The notes beneath the pieces were generated by a model, which saw only the letters and a list, made by a program, of their open reading frames with translations, ran no database searches and was not told the origin of the DNA. From NCBI RefSeq assembly GCF_001420715.1, contig NZ_LJJC01000004.1, forward strand, positions 2,510,185 to 2,574,184: DNA of 64,000 nucleotides, given 5' to 3'. This DNA is from Heyndrickxia shackletonii (lineage in GTDB: Bacteria; Bacillota; Bacilli; Bacillales; Bacillaceae_C). The stretch's first letter is position 1. Each line of letters begins with the position of its first letter. Positions 8,809 through 18,055 of the stretch are shown here, in pieces. The translations under genes were made by a program, and so were the position numbers.

Positions 8809-9460
8809 TGGTCTCTCTCGCTCTTCTATAGAATTTTTATTGGCACCATAATGAATGACTATTCCATTATGTAGGTTGTATATATTAATTAGGTCTCAAA
8901 TTGGCGAAGTTGAAGATAATTCCGAATAAAGTGAAAATTACGTTTGGTCGTTCTCTTTTCACTATTCGTTTTCAAAGGCAAACTTGATTTTTTCACAACA
9001 TTTGTGACAATCGCTTTAGGAACATCAAACATACGGATAAGAATCCAAGCTTTTGGACAGTTTTATTTAATACCAGTAATGCTAGATTCTGTATGGTTCC
9101 TTTAGACTTAGACTGTGCTCATTCGAGTTGGGGTGTACACTTCTTCTAAGTCTTTCTCCATCAACTAAAACCTGGGTATATAGTATCCTGAATACTTGGC
9201 AATTCATGTCACTCCCTACAAATTATATTATTCTATCTTTATAATAAAATAAAACCCTATCAAAATGATAGGTTCCGTCAAATTCCCCTGTTATTTTCCA
9301 TAGTGGCCCCTCCATCCTCAAATCGTTTCCGTACCCTAATTGAAGTGCCAAGTATTCATGTATGTTAATACTTTTCCAGTAGCATAGTTTTTGTTAAAAA
9401 GCAGGAAATATAAGGAATTTATCGAAGACATATATAAAATCTATAGTTAGGAGTGACAAA
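8809..9460. other. Intergenic region upstream of two divergent units
   Basis: Holds the promoter area of the response-regulator operon, a 7-bp hairpin at 9256-9272 and the 46-base block at 9303-9348 that also occurs at 639-681. No gene is supported. Confidence 0.4.
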
Positions 9461-9937
9461 ATGTTTTATTTAATTCTAGGATTAGCAGTACTAATTGTAG
9501 TCATCATAGTTATAAGTTCGACGAAAAAGAAAAGGGAAGATCCAAAGCAGAAGAAATATCACATATACACTTATGTTGTAATGGAGAATGAAGACGAAGA
9601 TTTGTTTGATGAAGCAGATGAAAAGTTGTGGGAACTTGCTGAAACATATCCCTTTCTGCAGCCGGGGCAAATATTTTGCAGAATAGATAGGAATCAGGAC
9701 AAATGGGATAACGATTGGGATGAATTAATTACAAATACCAATTATTCGAAGGAAAAGGAGCCATACTATTTATTATTTAGTGAAGAAATATGGAATATAA
9801 AGAACTCTTTAAAGATTCCATGGGATACGAAAGTACTGGAAACGAATAATATTGATGAAGTAAGAAACTGGTGTAAAACATTTGAAGAGAAAATTTATAA
9901 AGAACAGGGTTCCTATAGTTACCGCATAGGTGGATAA
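9461..9937 (+). CDS. Small membrane-anchored acidic protein, unknown
   Basis: 158 residues with one N-terminal membrane helix (about 2-20) followed by a positive stop (STKKKRE). The cytoplasmic domain is rich in Asp, Glu and Trp. TAGGAGTGACAAA precedes the ATG, so it is probably expressed. I recognise no family. The DEDLFDEADEKLWELAETYPFL segment is strongly helical, and no catalytic motif is visible. It is a lone gene between two intergenic regions. Confidence 0.7.
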   Translation: MFYLILGLAVLIVVIIVISSTKKKREDPKQKKYHIYTYVVMENEDEDLFDEADEKLWELAETYPFLQPGQIFCRIDRNQDKWDNDWDELITNTNYSKEKEPYYLLFSEEIWNIKNSLKIPWDTKVLETNNIDEVRNWCKTFEEKIYKEQGSYSYRIGG

Positions 9938-10058
9938 ACGTTTAGTAGAAATGGGCAGTTACTATTTTGTATCGATTGAACAATACTAATAGAAAAGATG
10001 AAACACTTTCATTTTAATTATTCGCATATTATAATAAGTACAAGAATACACTAAAAAA

Positions 10059-10086
10059 GAACGCCGATGCTGTAACATCAGCGTTC
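10059..10086 (-). terminator. Distal terminator of toxin unit A
   Basis: An 11-bp stem with one wobble pair (10059-10069 with 10076-10086) is followed on the minus strand by TTTTTTAG. The same hairpin ends the toxin transcript in the 41.3-kb copy. Confidence 0.65.
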
Positions 10087-10165
10087 AGTCAGCTACTCCG
10101 CAAGAAGTGCGGTGGCTAAAGGCAAGAGTAACCCTACACCTTAGCACACAGGGAGGGCTACTTTT
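10087..10165 (+). ncRNA. Candidate antitoxin RNA region of toxin unit A
   Basis: By analogy with RatA/SR4-type antitoxins, a plus-strand RNA would overlap the 3' part of the toxin mRNA. The plus strand carries a small CCGCA/TGCGG hairpin and ends in an imperfect stem (10124-10135 with 10154-10165) followed by CTTC. No clean plus-strand promoter was proved; a TATAAT at 10030-10035 is a candidate. The exact ends are guesses. Confidence 0.35.
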
Positions 10166-10232
10166 CTTCTATGATCATGACAATCAATGCAGCAAAACTG
10201 ATCATCAAAACCAGTGCCTCGAAGATTGTCAT
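10158..10232 (-). CDS. Holin-like type I toxin (TxpA/BsrG-like), copy A
   Basis: A 24-residue hydrophobic peptide, MTIFEALVLMISFAALIV plus MIIEEK, too short for usual gene finding. It matches the putative holin-like toxin family: a short N-terminus, one membrane helix and a charged tail. AAAGGAGGTG lies 7 bases before the ATG. Such peptides insert in the membrane and are silenced by a convergent antisense RNA. The 5' untranslated block, toxin and downstream hairpins are shared with the copies at 41.3 and 47.9 kb. The identification rests on pattern and conservation across copies. Confidence 0.8.
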   Translation of the reverse strand: MTIFEALVLMISFAALIVMIIEEK

Positions 10233-10329
10233 CGGCAACACCTCCTTTCTTGTTGTGAAATGACCACGGAACAAGAAATAGGTGCCACCGCCCTCCCTGC
10301 TTATGTAGCTAATTATAGAATATCATAAT

Positions 10330-10615
10330 TCCCAACAGAAACATACGTTCTGGTTTATTTTCTATATTTAAATTATAATTATGCACAACAAAAGTGCCTA
10401 ATCCCCACTATCATAATATAGTAGAAATCAGGCACTTAAGACCAAGTAATTCTATTTTTTACGCAGGTAAATTCAGCACAAGCTTAAAAAAGTTTTGTGC
10501 TTTTTCATGATAAACATGCAAAATCTTCATTTGCGAAAATAATAGAATAACCAACACACTTCGAATAAACCATCTTTCTATGTACACTTACCTGAAAGAT
10601 AGTTTTTTATTTCAC
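10330..10615. other. Intergenic hairpins
   Basis: Two hairpins stand out. One at 10392-10437 has 8-bp arms (AAGTGCCT/AGGCACTT). One at 10475-10501 is followed by TTTTTC and looks like a plus-strand terminator with no obvious gene before it. An unseen small RNA is possible. Confidence 0.4.
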
Positions 10616-10771
10616 CTATTGCTTTTTTATCGGAGTAACTACTGAAAATAAACTTTCTGTTGGATCCGATACTTTCACCTCTATAATCTTATAACCATTT
10701 TTCCCATCCTTGCTCGCGTTTTCCCTTGATATTTTCAACTGAATATCTTTCATTTTTCTTCTTACCCCCAT
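10616..10771 (-). CDS. Possible small protein, unknown
   Basis: An open frame of 51 residues beginning MGVRRKMKDIQLKISREN and ending VVTPIKKQ. An internal ATG at 10753 is preceded by GGGGGTAAG and may be the true start, giving 45 residues. The composition is protein-like (Lys/Asp/Val-rich) with no membrane helix. No family is recognised. It stands alone in a gene-poor stretch. Confidence 0.35.
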   Translation of the reverse strand: MGVRRKMKDIQLKISRENASKDGKNGYKIIEVKVSDPTESLFSVVTPIKKQ

Positions 10772-11307
10772 ATACATAAAATTACTCACAGAAAGCAGTA
10801 TATGATGGATTTTGAAATATGTTCTTAGATATTTTATTTATTTTTTGTAATTTTTAAAGTGTTGATAAGTAAATAAAAACTCAAGACGAACCCAAACTAA
10901 ATGTAGTCCCCATCCTTATTCTTATAGCACAACTCCATATTCATTTATAAAAGCAAGTGTTTTTTCAAATACTTTAACAAGTTGCTAATCGTTTTAATCA
11001 CCTACAAACATTTGTTCCTATTCAAATTATATTAAGAATTTGGACGATTAGCAAATATAAACATTTAGCAGAGGCAATTTTATAAAATTGTTCCCAATTA
11101 TGTATGTATATTTTAAATATGGTTGTCTGAGCATATTTTAATGTTTACCCGCAAATGAAATCAGGTTATAATGAAAATTACGTAATTTCGGATTTCGAAA
11201 TTTTGTGTTAGGTCAAAGGAAGATTGATTTCGAATGGGGGGATTGTTGAAATTACTGTAGGAACGATACTAGTGTAAAAAGAAATTTAATCGAAAGGTGA
11301 GGAAAAA
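10772..11307. other. Promoter region of the Bcr-type transporter
   Basis: No gene is seen in most of this stretch. A good promoter is present at 11146-11174, followed by a 125-base leader that contains a short inverted repeat around TTTCGGATTTCGAAA, a possible operator. Confidence 0.4.
11146..11174 (+). promoter_or_regulatory. Sigma-A-type promoter for the MFS transporter
   Basis: TTTACC at 11146-11151, a 17-base spacer and a perfect TATAAT at 11169-11174. Transcription would begin near 11181. Confidence 0.6.
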
Positions 11308-12546
11308 TTGAATACACCTAGTGGAAAACAACGAATACAACTTGCAATTCTTTTAGGATCACTTGGACTTTTAGGACCTTTTACAATAGATACGTATTTG
11401 CCGTCCTTCCCTACTATTGTAAAAGATTTTCATACAACTGCTTCACTGGTACAAATTAGTTTAACTGCATGTTTATTAGGACTTGGGGCGGGACAATTAT
11501 TTATTGGCCCGTTGAGCGATGTCAAAGGCCGCCGCAAACCATTGCTATTTTTTCTTTGCTTATACTTATTAGCTTCCTTGACTTGCTCGTTTGCACCTAA
11601 CATCTATTTCCTTATTGTGGCTCGTTTTATCCAAGGTTTTGCTGCAGCGGGCGGTCTTGTGGTTTCCAGAGCTGTCGTCAGAGACCTCTTTAGCGGTAAG
11701 GAACTAACCAAGTTTTTTACTCTAATGGTGTTAGTCGGTAACTTAGGCCCTATCGTTGCACCGGTTGCCGGAGGAATCATCCTTTCTTTTACCAAATGGA
11801 ATGGAGTTTTTATTGTTTTGGCTTGTATTGGCGCCATCTTAATCTTCACGGTTTCATTGAAACTTAAAGAAACGTTGCCAGTAGAAAAACGTGTTCCAAG
11901 TAACTTGCCTCAACTTCTGGGCAATTTTGGTTCTTTATTCAAGGATCGAGAGTTCATGGGATACGCATTCACGCAAGGATTTACCACTGCCGGAATTTTT
12001 GCCTATGTATCTGGTATTCCATTTGTCTATCAAAATATTTACCATGTCACTCCTCAACAGTTCAGCTTATTATTTGGAGTGAACGGTTTAGCATTAATCA
12101 TTGGGAGTCAGTCGGTTGGGCGCTTTACAGACAGAATATCGGAGCGAACATTCTTAAAGATTGGGTTAGGAATCTCTAACTTAGCGGGAGCGTGTTTACT
12201 AATCGCCCTTCTTTTAAAAGCACCAATCATTGCCGTCGCTATCCCTATTTTCTTTTTTGTCCTATCAATTAGTATTATTGGAACAACGTCTTTTGCATTA
12301 GCCATTGAGTCACAAGGACATATTGCTGGCAGTGCCTCCGCATTATTGGGCTTATTGCCATTTGTACTCGGCTCGTTATCTGCTCCGCTCGTTGGAATCG
12401 CCGGATCAAATACAGGCGTTCCAATGGGAATCACCATCTTCGGTTCAAGCATTCTGGCGTTCCTTTCCTATTTTGTGTTAGTTAGGAGAGCTACAATTAG
12501 GGTACAAAGGGCGAAATCTACGGAAACGGAAACAAGTTTGCATTAG
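11308..12546 (+). CDS. Bcr/CflA-family drug efflux MFS transporter
   Basis: A 412-residue 12-helix major-facilitator protein, a proton-driven exporter of drugs or metabolites in the cytoplasmic membrane. GPFTIDTYLPSFP in helix 1 and GQLFIGPLSDVKGRRKPLL (motif A) are hallmarks of the Bcr/CflA subfamily. RAVVRDLFSG follows helix 4. Translation starts at a TTG preceded by AAAGGTGAGG. It is monocistronic, ending at the bidirectional terminator at 12628-12671. The substrate is unknown. Confidence 0.9.
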   Translation: MNTPSGKQRIQLAILLGSLGLLGPFTIDTYLPSFPTIVKDFHTTASLVQISLTACLLGLGAGQLFIGPLSDVKGRRKPLLFFLCLYLLASLTCSFAPNIYFLIVARFIQGFAAAGGLVVSRAVVRDLFSGKELTKFFTLMVLVGNLGPIVAPVAGGIILSFTKWNGVFIVLACIGAILIFTVSLKLKETLPVEKRVPSNLPQLLGNFGSLFKDREFMGYAFTQGFTTAGIFAYVSGIPFVYQNIYHVTPQQFSLLFGVNGLALIIGSQSVGRFTDRISERTFLKIGLGISNLAGACLLIALLLKAPIIAVAIPIFFFVLSISIIGTTSFALAIESQGHIAGSASALLGLLPFVLGSLSAPLVGIAGSNTGVPMGITIFGSSILAFLSYFVLVRRATIRVQRAKSTETETSLH

Positions 12547-12627
12547 GAGTGCTTTTGGGCAACGTTTTGTTAGTAACCGTTTATTTGAGCTCTCACCTAT
12601 TCTAATTGAATTTTCAATCCATTTAAA

Positions 12628-12671
12628 AACACCCCAGAAGTTAGGTTTTTCACTCTAACTTCTGGGGTGTT
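12628..12671. terminator. Bidirectional terminator between convergent genes
   Basis: A perfect 17-bp stem (12628-12644 with 12655-12671) lies between the transporter and the oxidoreductase stops. A closely similar hairpin occurs at 35448-35486. Confidence 0.85.
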
Positions 12672-12700
12672 GCTATTTAAAGACAACCCTCTTTTGTGTA

Positions 12701-13804
12701 CTATTTAACGCCAGGTACCCAGCCAGGATTTGATTGCATCATGCGCATCAACGGACTAGGAATGACATTCTCTCGTGTCATATCCATTTCAGTAATGACT
12801 TCTTCCCCTGCCGCAATTTTTTCTACCCAATGCGGCTCAATTAATAATTCTCGTCCCAATGCTAGTAGTTCTGCACCTGTTTCCATCGCTTCTAATGCAT
12901 CTTTTTTCGAATAAATGGAGCCTACACCAATAAGCGGTATGCGACCATCAATGACACGCTTTATAATTTTAATACGATTTTCTTTCTCCCCTTCATAACG
13001 TCGTGCTATTGAACGGAAATCCATCTGTGAAATGTGTAAATAATCGAGTGGCTCTTTCGCTAAACGATCTACAAGTTGAACCGTATCATCGAGCGTAATA
13101 CCATCTTCCTCGGGCTCTTCAGGGCTGAACCGATAGCCTACGATAAAGGAATCATCTGCGTATTGTTGCTTTACGCGATTCACTTCTGCCACTACTTCTA
13201 ATGGGAAGCGCATTCGTTTTTCGAGTGTACCACCGTATTCATCTGTACGTTTGTTTGTGAAACCAGAGAAAAATTGTTGCAGTAAATATGTATTTGCACC
13301 ATGTATTTCAACGCCATCATAGCCTGCTTCAATGGCACGCCGCGTTGTTTCACCAAATGCTTTCACGATTTCTTGAATCTCTTCCACCGTTAAAGCGCGC
13401 GCCTTTCCCCCATCTGCCGCTATCGTATCACTAGCACTAACAACATCGCCATTTGGCACAAGTTCACGAGGTGATTGGCGACCACCGTGATAAATTTGTA
13501 AAATCGCTTTAGCGCCACCTTTATGAATCGCTTGTGCCACACTTCGTAAACTGTCCATATAATCATCTGTATGCCCCGCAAATTGTCCCGGGAATCCTTT
13601 ACCGTTTGCGATTACATATGTACATGCCGTAATTACTGCCCCTACTCCATAGGAACGCTCTTCATAATACGCTAATTCTTCATTTGATGCCGTATCGTCT
13701 GGATTAGCAGAATACGTAGTCATCGGTGCCATCACATAGCGATTGCGTAGCTCGACGCCGTTATGAAATTTAAATGGTGTTAAATAATTTGTCATTTTCT
13801 TCAC
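12701..13804 (-). CDS. NADH:flavin oxidoreductase, Old Yellow Enzyme family
   Basis: A 367-residue FMN-dependent TIM-barrel ene-reductase. RNRYVMAPMTTYSA binds FMN at the N-terminus, QIYHGGRQS and EIHGANTYLLQQF carry the substrate-pocket His-x-x-Asn/Asn motif, and IGVGSIYSKKDALEAME with ALGRELLIEP forms the FMN phosphate site. It resembles YqiG-type enzymes of Bacillus, which reduce activated double bonds. It is a single gene convergent with the MFS transporter. The physiological substrate is unknown. Confidence 0.92.
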   Translation of the reverse strand: MKKMTNYLTPFKFHNGVELRNRYVMAPMTTYSANPDDTASNEELAYYEERSYGVGAVITACTYVIANGKGFPGQFAGHTDDYMDSLRSVAQAIHKGGAKAILQIYHGGRQSPRELVPNGDVVSASDTIAADGGKARALTVEEIQEIVKAFGETTRRAIEAGYDGVEIHGANTYLLQQFFSGFTNKRTDEYGGTLEKRMRFPLEVVAEVNRVKQQYADDSFIVGYRFSPEEPEEDGITLDDTVQLVDRLAKEPLDYLHISQMDFRSIARRYEGEKENRIKIIKRVIDGRIPLIGVGSIYSKKDALEAMETGAELLALGRELLIEPHWVEKIAAGEEVITEMDMTRENVIPSPLMRMMQSNPGWVPGVK

Positions 13805-14079
13805 TCCTCGAAATTCATAGTAAACAAATGAGATTTATTGGTCAATTTTTTTGCTTTGCATGCTAAGTTAATTTTAAAGAGCAAATAAACACAATCGGCG
13901 ATTTCACTATACAGGAATAACAATGCGATTTTACTATTTTTTGCCCATGTTGTATTCTAATTCACTTAACATATATTTTCCTTTTTTTATTGCTTTAGCC
14001 ATTTTGTATTTTGAAAAGAAATATATGTATAATATTGCACAAGGAAATGCCATTTCATGATTAAAGGATTGGAGGAAAT

Positions 14080-14475
14080 ATGAAAAAAACAATCAAAGTT
14101 GTAGCAGCCATTATAGAAAATGACAAAAATGAAATTCTTTGTGCACTTCGTTCTCCAAAAATGGATCATCCAAATAGATGGGAATTTCCTGGGGGTAAGG
14201 TTGAGAAGGATGAAGATATTTATACTGCCCTGGTTAGAGAAATTAAGGAAGAATTAACCTGTAAAATTGAAACGCATGAAATACATAATGACATTTTTCA
14301 CGAATATGAGACCTTTAACATTAACTTAATCTCTATTAAATGCAAGATTGTAGAAGGAACTCCTATACCAAAAGAGCACTCTACACTTATTTGGCTTAAA
14401 AGAGAAAATCTTGATTCCTTGAAATGGGCTCCGGCGGATGTTCCAGCGGTTGAACTATTGATGGAAGGAATTTAA
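14080..14475 (+). CDS. Nudix (MutT-type) pyrophosphohydrolase
   Basis: 131 residues. The Nudix box GX5EX7REUXEE is visible as GGKVEKDEDIYTALVREIKE followed by EL, after the FPGG turn. It hydrolyses nucleoside diphosphate-linked compounds. The short size and KMDHPNRWEFPGG resemble CTP pyrophosphohydrolase/8-oxo-dGTPase-type MutT proteins. GGAGGAA precedes the ATG. It is divergent from the oxidoreductase, a single gene. Confidence 0.92.
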   Translation: MKKTIKVVAAIIENDKNEILCALRSPKMDHPNRWEFPGGKVEKDEDIYTALVREIKEELTCKIETHEIHNDIFHEYETFNINLISIKCKIVEGTPIPKEHSTLIWLKRENLDSLKWAPADVPAVELLMEGI

Positions 14476-14748
14476 CTTGAAACAAGTAGGCAACCTCCTT
14501 TTCTACCCCCAGCTTTCCATCTAAATGGGTGTTATTGGCCCAATACTGCACTTAAACGCCAAAAAGCACTATTACAAAAACTTTCGGTTCGACTAGCTAA
14601 ACCAAGGGTTGTAAGCGTAAACTTCTAGACTTGAACAATTACATTCAAGCCAATTGAAACACCCATATTTTGTATACGGAACTATACTTTCGGTGGTGTA
14701 GGGAGGATATGGTTTGTCATTTCCTCCTATTAACCATCGAATCTCTTT

Positions 14749-16593
14749 TTACTCTTCATTCGGTAGAACAATTCTCTTATATAATTGAACTGTAATAAAG
14801 TAATATATCATATAAATGATGATGAATATGACAATCGGTACCCAAATACGGAAATACGGGTCAATTACCAAATATCTGAACATATTCATCCCAATTAAGA
14901 CGTGAATAATGCCTACAATGGCTGGAAATAAAAAAACTAAAAATAATTCTTTATAAATAGACTTCGTTAATAACTCACTGCGAACACCTATTTTACGAAG
15001 CATTTCATATCGTGTAATATCTTTCGTTGCACCGGATAGAATTTTAAACATTAAACAACTGGCCATCATTGCTAAAAAAGCTATGCCTAAAAAGAGGCCC
15101 ATAAATACTGTCCCACAGGCAACAGTATAAAATCCATTATATATTTCATATTTACTTAACATATCATCAGCTTTTAAATTTTTATATTTAACTAGTTGTA
15201 ATTCGTCAATTCTTTTCCATTCTTTTATATGTGAAGCAAAATCATCCGTTTTCCCGAAAAATACAATTCCTTTATTACCTCGTATGTCAATATAGGTTTT
15301 TAAATCTACTATTTTTAACCCTTTATCAAAGTAATTTAGGTAGCTAGGCTGAATAGATCTTAAAGCAGAAGCCCATTCATCTGGGAGTATCTTTTTATTA
15401 TTTTGACTATCACTTGAAACAGCTCCTACTGGAAGGTTTTCAGTAACACGTTTTACCTTACCTGTATAGCCTTTTTTATTCTCTTCATGAATTAGTGGGC
15501 GATATTTCTCAAGATCTTCTTTTAAATAATATACAAACCTATCATCTACTTTATAACGATACTTATTTTTTTCAATAAAAGGAATACTATTTAGGATTTT
15601 CATCTCTTCCGCTGTTGGATTGTAAATCACTGTATCATATATTTCCATTCGTTCCGTAGATTTTATTACATTATTTTTGAAGGCCAACCCCCCTGATATT
15701 GCACCAGCACCAAGTGCAACTAACATTGCTACTGTTGCAAGTACTTTCGTCAAATGATTAATACGGAAGTTTAATTGAGCAAATGTAAAAGCATTAATGC
15801 CTTTTTCCCTATACTTCTTATTACCTTTTAGTTTTTTTATAATTAACGGCAAAACAGAAGTAAATAACATATATGTTCCTGCTGTTGCCGTAAGCATTGA
15901 AATCATAATACCTGATTCTCGTAGTTTATCCAGATTCATCATGGATGCATAGCCAATCCCTAATAAAATTATTGAAAAGAATGCTACAACCCCACTCGCT
16001 TTTCCTTTTATTACCACACTATCTTTTTGAGTATCTGCGTGAACAAGCTGCAAAACCGAGATACGTGATAATTTAACACTATTGATAACGGCGGATAATA
16101 TAAATAGAGAGAAAAAGAACAGACAAGTCATTACCATTGATGGTACATAAAAGCCTTGATAACCACTTACTGTAAAATTAAGTTGCTTCATAAGCAATTT
16201 TCCTATTCCTTGTGCAAGTCCTATTCCTACTATAATACCAAATATTATAGATGCTATTCCGATAACAATAGTCTCTATAAACATAATCAATGTAATCTTA
16301 TTTTTTTTTGCTCCTAACATCATATACATTCCAAACTCTTTTTGCCGAAGAGATAATAAAAAAGAGTTTGCATATAAAATATAGAAGAAAGTGATAATTG
16401 CTAGTAAGACTGAACCGGTTTGAAAAACGAATCCAATGGACTTAATTGTCGAATTTGCTTCAAGAAAAGCTTTATTCAATGCAAGTGTTTGAAACATGTA
16501 AAAAATTGAAATCGACATAACAAGACCTATAAGTAAGACGACGTAATCTTTCAACTTACTTTTTAGTCCTGACATGGAAAGCTTAAATAACAT
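14749..16593 (-). CDS. Bce/Yxd-type ABC transporter permease (FtsX domains)
   Basis: A 614-residue membrane protein with the BceB layout. One helix precedes the first FtsX domain (helices at about 50-310), a large extracytoplasmic domain spans about residues 315-490, and the second FtsX domain closes the protein. LRQKEFGMYMMLGAKKNKI is the family coupling loop. With the ATPase it should remove or sense cell-wall-active peptides such as bacitracin-like drugs. It starts 15 bases after the ATPase stop and is the last gene of the YxeA-ATPase-permease unit. Confidence 0.92.
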   Translation of the reverse strand: MLFKLSMSGLKSKLKDYVVLLIGLVMSISIFYMFQTLALNKAFLEANSTIKSIGFVFQTGSVLLAIITFFYILYANSFLLSLRQKEFGMYMMLGAKKNKITLIMFIETIVIGIASIIFGIIVGIGLAQGIGKLLMKQLNFTVSGYQGFYVPSMVMTCLFFFSLFILSAVINSVKLSRISVLQLVHADTQKDSVVIKGKASGVVAFFSIILLGIGYASMMNLDKLRESGIMISMLTATAGTYMLFTSVLPLIIKKLKGNKKYREKGINAFTFAQLNFRINHLTKVLATVAMLVALGAGAISGGLAFKNNVIKSTERMEIYDTVIYNPTAEEMKILNSIPFIEKNKYRYKVDDRFVYYLKEDLEKYRPLIHEENKKGYTGKVKRVTENLPVGAVSSDSQNNKKILPDEWASALRSIQPSYLNYFDKGLKIVDLKTYIDIRGNKGIVFFGKTDDFASHIKEWKRIDELQLVKYKNLKADDMLSKYEIYNGFYTVACGTVFMGLFLGIAFLAMMASCLMFKILSGATKDITRYEMLRKIGVRSELLTKSIYKELFLVFLFPAIVGIIHVLIGMNMFRYLVIDPYFRIWVPIVIFIIIYMIYYFITVQLYKRIVLPNEE

Positions 16594-16608
16594 GCTGAAC
16601 TCCCTTTC

Positions 16609-17370
16609 CTATTCTTTATGTATATCTATGTATGCAAGCACATCCAGAATTTCTTTATAGAAAGCCTCACGCGTACTACCACGGTGAATTTCTTTATACA
16701 ATTTTCCGTCTTGAATGAATAAAATACGCTGGCAATAACTAGCACTATATGGATCATGAGTAACCAACATAATGGAAATATCTTGTTTTTCATTTAAATT
16801 TTTCATTGCTTCTAAAAGACTCGTTGCATTTTTAGAATCAAGCGCACCTGTTGGCTCGTCCCCGAGAATAATAGCTGGTTCATGTACCAGCGCACGTGCT
16901 GCTGCGGAACGTTGTTTTTGTCCACCTGAAACTTCCGAAGGGTATTTTTGAAGAATTGCGGAGATCCCTAACATATCTGCTACCTTCTCGACCTTTTGGC
17001 TAATCTTTCTTGAAGAAGTACCCCGAAGTGAAAGTGGCAATGCAATATTTTCATAAATGGATAAATTCTCAAGCAAGTTAAAGTCTTGGAAGATGAAGCC
17101 CAACTTTTGAGCACGAAAGTCGGATAATTCATTTTGCTTCATCTTAGAAATTTCCGTACCTGCTATTTCAATCATGCCGTCTGTAGCTTTATCAAGTGTT
17201 GAAATTACATTTAATAATGTGGTTTTCCCTGAACCAGATGGTCCCATTATTCCAACAAATTCCCCCTCTTGAATGGAGAACGTTAATCCCTTTAATGCAT
17301 GAGATTGATTCTCCCCTTTTTTCCCATAAACTTTTTTCACATTTTTCACATTTACAACTGGTTTGTTCAT
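16609..17370 (-). CDS. Bce/Yxd-type ABC transporter ATPase
   Basis: 253 residues. Walker A GPSGSGKTTLLN, Q-loop FIFQDFNLL, signature VSGGQKQR and Walker B IILGDEPTG are all intact. GEFVGIMGPSGSGKTT and TLDKATDG are typical of the MacB/LolD/BceA branch that works with FtsX-type permeases. It lies upstream of its permease and downstream of a YxeA-like gene, inside the module controlled by the nearby kinase-regulator pair. Confidence 0.94.
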   Translation of the reverse strand: MNKPVVNVKNVKKVYGKKGENQSHALKGLTFSIQEGEFVGIMGPSGSGKTTLLNVISTLDKATDGMIEIAGTEISKMKQNELSDFRAQKLGFIFQDFNLLENLSIYENIALPLSLRGTSSRKISQKVEKVADMLGISAILQKYPSEVSGGQKQRSAAARALVHEPAIILGDEPTGALDSKNATSLLEAMKNLNEKQDISIMLVTHDPYSASYCQRILFIQDGKLYKEIHRGSTREAFYKEILDVLAYIDIHKE

Positions 17371-17464
17371 GTATATCTCCTACCTATCGTGTCTTTTGTT
17401 TCTTTATGAATACCTATATAGCTTGTTATATAGTAGTTACAGAAATCCTAAAGTAGTTTCTATG

Positions 17465-17827
17465 TTATTTTTGTTTTTGTAGTTTTTCTTTTACCTTTTC
17501 AGGAACATCCTTTTCTTTTACAATCTCATATTCGAAAACATATTTTCCTTTTACATGTACTTTTATAAAAGTGTTTTTCGGAAAGTCCTTATCAGAAGTT
17601 GTTACTTTTATCTCATCTTCTTTTCCTAATTCATCCACACCGTTTAACATGAACATATATCGTTGCGGGAAATCAGGATTTGGTTTTCCTTCGCCTTGTA
17701 GAAGTGCATATACATCCTTTTCTTTAACAAGTGGATTAAATCTATCTCTATATTCCTTTCCGATATATGTTGATATTCCTGCTCCAATAATAATTAGCAC
17801 TATAACTCCAAGTAATAACTTTTTCAT
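17465..17827 (-). CDS. YxeA-like (DUF1093) secreted or membrane-anchored protein
   Basis: 120 residues with an N-terminal hydrophobic helix (about 4-21) that is a signal or anchor. The small domain carries YMFMLNGVDELGKEDEIKV and FIKVHVKGKYVFEYEIV, as in the YxeA family. YxeA accompanies the yxdJKLM peptide-response operon in Bacillus; its role is undefined. Here it is the first gene of the unit rather than the last, with an AGGAGG site. The operator half-sites lie 77-117 bases upstream of the start. Confidence 0.85.
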   Translation of the reverse strand: MKKLLLGVIVLIIIGAGISTYIGKEYRDRFNPLVKEKDVYALLQGEGKPNPDFPQRYMFMLNGVDELGKEDEIKVTTSDKDFPKNTFIKVHVKGKYVFEYEIVKEKDVPEKVKEKLQKQK

Positions 17828-17903
17828 TTCTTTTTCCTCCTATACTGATAATCTTCAGGATTTCAACGAAACTATATAACCTAACCCTAAGTATAAGGAG
17901 CAT

Positions 17904-17944
17904 TTCTTAATAAAAATCTGAGAAGCTTCTTAAGGTTTTCTTAA
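17904..17944. promoter_or_regulatory. Three-half-site operator upstream of YxeA-ABC unit
   Basis: Three TTCTTAA half-sites at 17904, 17927 and 17938 give spacings of 23 and 11 bases. The same spacings and orientation occur at 20450-20490 upstream of the regulator gene. Eleven-base direct repeats suit dimers of OmpR-family regulators. Inferred target of the response regulator at 19539-20240. Confidence 0.75.
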
Positions 17945-17983
17945 CAAACTAATAGAAATGACCAATATCGCTAGAATAAAAAA

Positions 17984-18008
17984 AGAACTCTTGCAAAATA
18001 AGAGTTCT
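17984..18008 (-). terminator. Terminator after the histidine kinase
   Basis: A perfect 9-bp stem (17984-17992 with 18000-18008) is followed on the minus strand by TTTTTTTATTC. It separates the regulator-kinase transcript from the YxeA-ABC transcript. Confidence 0.8.
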
Positions 18009-18055
18009 AAAACTTATTCTTAAGTTTGTATAATCACAATCTGTTTCAATAATAA

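Noticed and set aside
10107-10328. A 73-codon plus-strand frame over toxin unit A
   Set aside because: It runs antisense to the toxin peptide, has no ribosome site, and its sequence is explained by the conserved hairpins.
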